Shown here in pieces: positions 60,318 through 64,000 of a DNA stretch of 64,000 nucleotides. A program made the translations under genes and the position numbers. This DNA is from Dichomitus squalens LYAD-421 SS1 (Eukaryota; Basidiomycota; Agaricomycetes; Polyporales; Polyporaceae), in contig NW_006766899.1 of the NCBI RefSeq assembly GCF_000275845.1, positions 337,326 through 401,325 on the forward strand, in the 5' to 3' direction. The notes under the pieces are model-generated. The model was not told the DNA's origin and did not search any database. It saw nothing but the letters and a program-made list of their open reading frames with translations. Position 1 is the stretch's first letter; the number at the start of each line of letters is the position of its first letter.

Positions 60318-61687
60318 TGTTGGGCGGGGCGTTCGCCGCATTCCTGCGTATGCTGCGTATGGGACCGTCCGCGCGTGCTACGTCTCTTCGCTTCGCACTT
60401 CGCCTCTCCGCGCGGGCCACGTTTGGTCTGACCTTTGTGTATATGTAGCGGTGCTCCTGCGTGTTGGATACGACACCGTGTCTTTGGGCTTATTGTTCAG
60501 ACGCCATGCTGTATCAGGGTCTCTGCATACTCGCTGTGAGCACGTCATCATGATTCCGGGGCCCCATGGTAGGCCTGGAGCACTCTCATTGAGTGAGGGT
60601 AGCTGGGCAGCTGGTGTTACACGGGCATTGGCCAACGTCCCGGACCCAAACTGGGACAGAGAAATGGCCTGGGAATGGATGCCTGTCACAGGTTATGTCC
60701 CAAAGCCTAGCTCCGGACCTGAGCCATCCGGCGCTAAAATTCCTAAAGGGAAATACTAAGGCTGACAAAGCCAATGACATAAGCGTATATACCCCTTGTT
60801 AAACAGTCTCGAGCGCCAATATCCTCTTTATGGTATCAGAGCGCCCGCTGGCTCGGGTCCGGAGCTAGGCATTGGGACATGACCTGTGACAGGCATCCAT
60901 TCCCAGGCCATTTCTCTGTCCCAGTTTGGGTCTGGGACATTGGCCAATGCCCGTCGTGTCTCCCGCAAAAGTTCCGTCTTTGGACGTGCGGCGCGCCCTC
61001 TGCCTAAACGGGGGTGTCGCCGTCGCCGTCGACAATTAATGGCCGTCCGTCGCCGATGAGGTGTAGGGCGTTGATAACACTTCGGCGGAGGGGACCGGAC
61101 CTTGGTCGTTGCCTCAATTTCGATGTGGATCAGATGGCGGCCCGGACTCTGCACTTACGAGAACGCGCCTTGTCGATGTGCCGTGAACTGCGGCACCTGC
61201 TCTAGGTCCATTCTGACACAATTTGGTCCGAACCGCCTCTCCTCAACTTCACTCATCATGCAGCCGTTTCTCAAGACAGGGAAGGTAGGACGATGTCAGC
61301 GAGGTCAGCACACGGTGTGCTCTGCATGACCTGGATCGGCCCACTGGCTATCAAAGGATTCAAAGCTGCACCCACCGTTCGCTGACAAGAACGCTGGGCT
61401 GTTCGCGGCAGCTGCTTAAGCTCGGTGAATCCATACATTGATGAGCCCTACAGTGGACGACTTCGTCACACTGCACCGAGACTTTCCCGAATGCCCGTCC
61501 TCATGACCCTGATGTCGCGTTGAGACTTGCGTCCATGCGTCTCCGTGCTGTCAAGGCGGAATATCCACTTTACGTGTTGCATTGGAAGAAGCGGCGGGTG
61601 CGTCATAAGAACTGCTTCGCGGATCCTCCTAGCAGTACAAAGGCCCCGCTGGCCTGCCCGAAGGTTGGTGATCGCAAAGCCATCGCG
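60318..61687. other. intergenic region with retroelement remnant
   Basis: 1.4 kb between two genes on the same strand. Apart from the inverted repeat at 60621-60954, only short frames are present. The last 300 bases form the upstream region of the alpha-galactosidase gene. Confidence 0.45.
60621..60954. repeat. inverted repeat with a Ty1/copia-like primer binding site
   Basis: Two arms of about 115 bases (60621-60735 and 60840-60954) are reverse complements with around ten changes, separated by 104 bases. Both arms, each read outward in its own direction, translate to nearly the same peptide (RALANVPDPNWDREMAWEWM), which suggests a once-coding or highly conserved source. At 60831-60842 stands TGGTATCAGAGC, the primer binding site complementary to initiator tRNA-Met used by many Ty1/copia elements, after a TATA-like CGTATATACC. 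This looks like an LTR-element remnant duplicated in inverted orientation. No gag or pol is present. Confidence 0.6.
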
Positions 61688-63685
61688 ATGGCTGTGTTCC
61701 TACTACGTCTCTTCTCCTGCGTTCTGGGCGCGCTCGTCGTCTCTGCAATAGTACATGCGTCAGCACCCTCCGCGACGACGACCGCTGCGACGAGCACCCT
61801 CACAGGCATCGCCGCAACCGCTCCCACCATCGGTCCCTCCCAACAAGTAGGCAGGTTGCCCGCTCTTGGGTGAGATCCTGCACGAGGTTGATCCCCGAAT
61901 ATGTCACAAGCTGATCCCTGCCGCCACCGTCTAGCTGGAACTCCTGGAATGCGTATGGATGCAGTACGTTTGCTTCTCGGAGTCGCTATATGCCTCTCAA
62001 CCCGATCTCGGACTTACTGACTCTCTGGACAGATATTAACGAAACTAAGGTCGTTGACGCTGCAAACCTGTTCGTCTCCCTGGGCCTGGCCGACGCAGGC
62101 TACGAGTACGTAAACATCGACGTCAGTTGTCCTCTGTCCAACTCTCCTGCCATCCCCTTCGCTCGCTGAACTCGTTGTCTAGGACTGTTGGTCTCTCCAG
62201 ACCCGAAACGCATCCACGGGCCGGATTGTGCCCGATCCGAGCAAGTTCCCGAACGGCATCAGCGGTGTCGCCGACCAGGTGCACGCCCTCGGCCTTAAGC
62301 TCGGGATATACAGGTCGGGTTCCGCTACGCATATGGGCAAAGTACGTTGCTGAGCTTGGTGTCTGGGCCGGTAGCGACGCTGGTACGAACACCTGTTCGG
62401 GATTCCCCGGCTCTCTCGGAAACGAAGCGGTGGACGCAGAGGCGTTCGCCGAATGGGGCGTCGACTGTAGGTCGCTCCTCCGATACCTGAGCTCTGATCC
62501 GATAATCTGACTATATTGCTCCGAAGATCTCAAATATGGTGCGTCAACTGACTTCTTGCCAACGTCGCGGTACTGACGTCTCTTTCAGATAATTGCAACG
62601 TTCCTGGTAACTGGACGGATACTTCTGTATGTTCATTTTGAATGCCTGTCTTGGGATCGACTGACGCATGTATCCGCAGACCCCGCCTGACAACGACTGG
62701 TAGTACGTGCCCCTCTCCCAGCCAAGCTACTGCCTTGCCTGACCCCTGCTCCAGCAACTCTAACTCCGCTATCCGCTACCGCCAAATGACGTACGTCTCC
62801 TTTCCATGACTTCAAAACTCATGCATGACACCCAACCGCTGTCCCAGCGCGGCGCTGAATCAGACCGGGCAGCCCGTCCACTTCAACCTCTGTATCTGGG
62901 GCAACGCGAACGTGTGGGAGTGGGGCGCTCGCGTCGTGGGCCTCTCTCAGCTTTGCTTGACCTCTGTCTACAGGGACTGACAAAGGTGCACAGGGCCACT
63001 CGTGGCGCATGACCGGCGACGTGAGCGCGTCATGGAGCTCCATCTCGAGCATCATCGCGGCGAACGCACAGCATCTCGATGCGGTCGACTTCTTTTCCCA
63101 TAACGATATGTGCGTGGCTGACGTCGTATGAGAGAATGCTGCAGAAGCCAGATTGAGTTGCAGGGATATGATGGAGATCTGAAATGGCGGCTTGACGTTA
63201 CAGGAGCAGCGAACCCACTTCGCCGCCTGGGCATTCCTGAAGAGCCCCATCCTCCTCGGGACCGATGTAAGCCACGTTCATGATGCATCTACCCGATATA
63301 CGTCACGCTCAATCCTACTTCGTAGCTGAACAATCTCAACTCGACGCAGCTGGACATCATCACGAACGCCGAACTGCTCGCGTTCCACCAGGACCCCGAT
63401 GTTGGAACCCCGGCTACACCATTCACCGCGACAGCGTCCGCTCCCACCACTTCGCCTCCTGAGTTCTACGCTGGAAATTCCTCGAAAGGAACGCACGTGT
63501 TCATCATCAACACCGGCACAATGGCCGCGAAGACGTTCGAGTTCGCAAACGTGCCAGGCCTCGGCTCCGGGAATTTCACGGTTCATGATATGTGGGCGGG
63601 CGAGGATCTGGGAACCTTTGCGGACAGCTTCTCGATCACTGTGAACACGCACGATACTGCCGCGCTCTTGATCGACCGTGCATAG
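61688..63685 (+). pseudogene. GH27 alpha-galactosidase with one in-frame stop
   Basis: Secreted alpha-galactosidase that releases terminal alpha-galactose from galactomannan and raffinose-type sugars. At least ten exons; the first are 61688-61869, 61935-61963 and 62033-62121, with another from 62183. A signal peptide (MAVFLLRLFSCVLGALVVSA) and a Thr/Ala-rich leader precede [66 protein letters not shown] (nucleophile Asp), WRMTGDVSASW (acid/base Asp), HLDAVDFFSHND, THFAAWAFLKSPILLGTDL and a C-terminal beta-sandwich ending HDTAALLIDRA. At 63180-63182 a TGA stands in the MEI-stop-NGGLT block, where the family has Gly (GGA to TGA would do it). No splice choice skips it in frame. Everything after the stop is intact and in frame, so the lesion is very recent, strain-specific or a base-call error. 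Confidence 0.87.
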
Positions 63686-63787
63686 CGCGTGCGTATCCAA
63701 GTAGTACGGGATAGTACGATAGAAGATGGAGTTACGAGAATTTCACGCGAGTCTGTAGGTGCACGAGTTCATACAGATGGGGCAAGC

Positions 63788-64000
63788 CTACAGCACATTC
63801 AGCTCATGCCCGTTGCGTTCTTGATACATCTCGATGAGGCTACCGAAGATGCGCACGAAGCCGTTGCGCCGAAAATGCGCCCTAGCACGACGTTGCCTGC
63901 CGTAACACCTGACAGTAGTTTTCAGCAAACGAGGGTAACGGCCCTGTGATCGCTATCGGGCGCTCACGATGACTCCTCCACATTTTTGCATACCTTGTGC
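63788..64000 (-). CDS. 3' end of an unidentified gene running off the window
   Basis: A minus-strand frame ends in HFRRNGFVRIFGSLIEMYQE followed by RNGHELNVL and TAG at 63790-63788. It is preceded by a likely acceptor (TGCTAG near 63884), and a likely donor CAAG|GTATGC lies near 63993, so a previous exon would continue beyond the window. The composition looks like real protein, but I cannot name the family. The gene converges with the alpha-galactosidase, about 100 bases apart. Confidence 0.45.

Noticed and set aside
59124..60341. 405-codon minus-strand open frame
   Set aside because: Antisense to the cytoplasmic tail exon of the single-pass membrane protein; Arg-rich composition from GC bias, no motif.
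1..64000. CRISPR arrays, prophage, bacterial operons or a biosynthetic gene cluster
   Set aside because: No regularly spaced repeats are seen, genes are intron-rich and eukaryotic, and no backbone enzyme (PKS, NRPS, terpene synthase) is present.

Overview
The window is nuclear DNA of a filamentous basidiomycete, most likely an Agaricomycete of the wood- or litter-decay type. The reasons are short introns of about 50-75 nt with GT-AG borders in almost every gene, dense gene packing on both strands, plant-cell-wall hydrolases (GH45 and GH27), a calcium channel of the fungal Cch1 type, and families typical of mushroom-forming fungi (DUF6534 seven-helix proteins, a jelly-roll single-pass membrane protein, a P-loop protein of the large mushroom RHS/Crinkler-like group). 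Gene models were built by eye from reading frames, splice sites and remembered family sequences; no search was run.

Layout, left to right. 0.8-1.8 kb: GH45 endoglucanase (+). 2.0-4.8 kb: HyuA half of a 5-oxoprolinase (-), with no HyuB half. 5.5-7.1 kb: beta-tubulin (-). 8.1-9.2 kb: coproporphyrinogen III oxidase (+), interrupted by a frame change. 9.8-11.6 kb: epsin (-). 12.6-16.1 kb: a tandem array of three paralogous genes (-) of a family I do not recognise, with a small inverted-repeat transposon between copies 2 and 3. 16.4-18.3 kb: an unknown Asp-run protein (+). 19.2-26.9 kb: the Cch1-like calcium channel (-). 27.2-31.8 kb: a DMT transporter (+) and a DUF6534 membrane protein (-). 32.6-38.8 kb: a housekeeping block of eIF3a (-), the KEOPS kinase Bud32 (+) and a 9.5-kDa complex I subunit (-). 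39.1-45.0 kb: a second DMT transporter (-) and second DUF6534 gene (+). 45.4-47.0 kb: the mitochondrial protease OMA1 (+). 48.2 kb: tRNA-Glu(CTC). 48.4-49.5 kb: exosome subunit RRP45 (+). 49.8-51.1 kb: a decayed P-loop gene. 52.7-55.1 kb: an F-box protein (-). 57.8-60.3 kb: a single-pass membrane protein (+). 60.6-61.0 kb: an inverted-repeat retroelement remnant. 61.7-63.7 kb: GH27 alpha-galactosidase (+) with one in-frame stop. At the right edge: the 3' end of an unidentified gene (-).

There is no operon-like logic. The structure that stands out is duplication: the three-copy orphan array with its shared 3' flanks, and two adjacent DMT+DUF6534 pairs on either side of the eIF3a-Bud32 block. 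Two otherwise conserved enzymes (coproporphyrinogen oxidase and alpha-galactosidase) each carry what looks like a single lesion. This is either real decay or base-call error, and raw reads would settle it.
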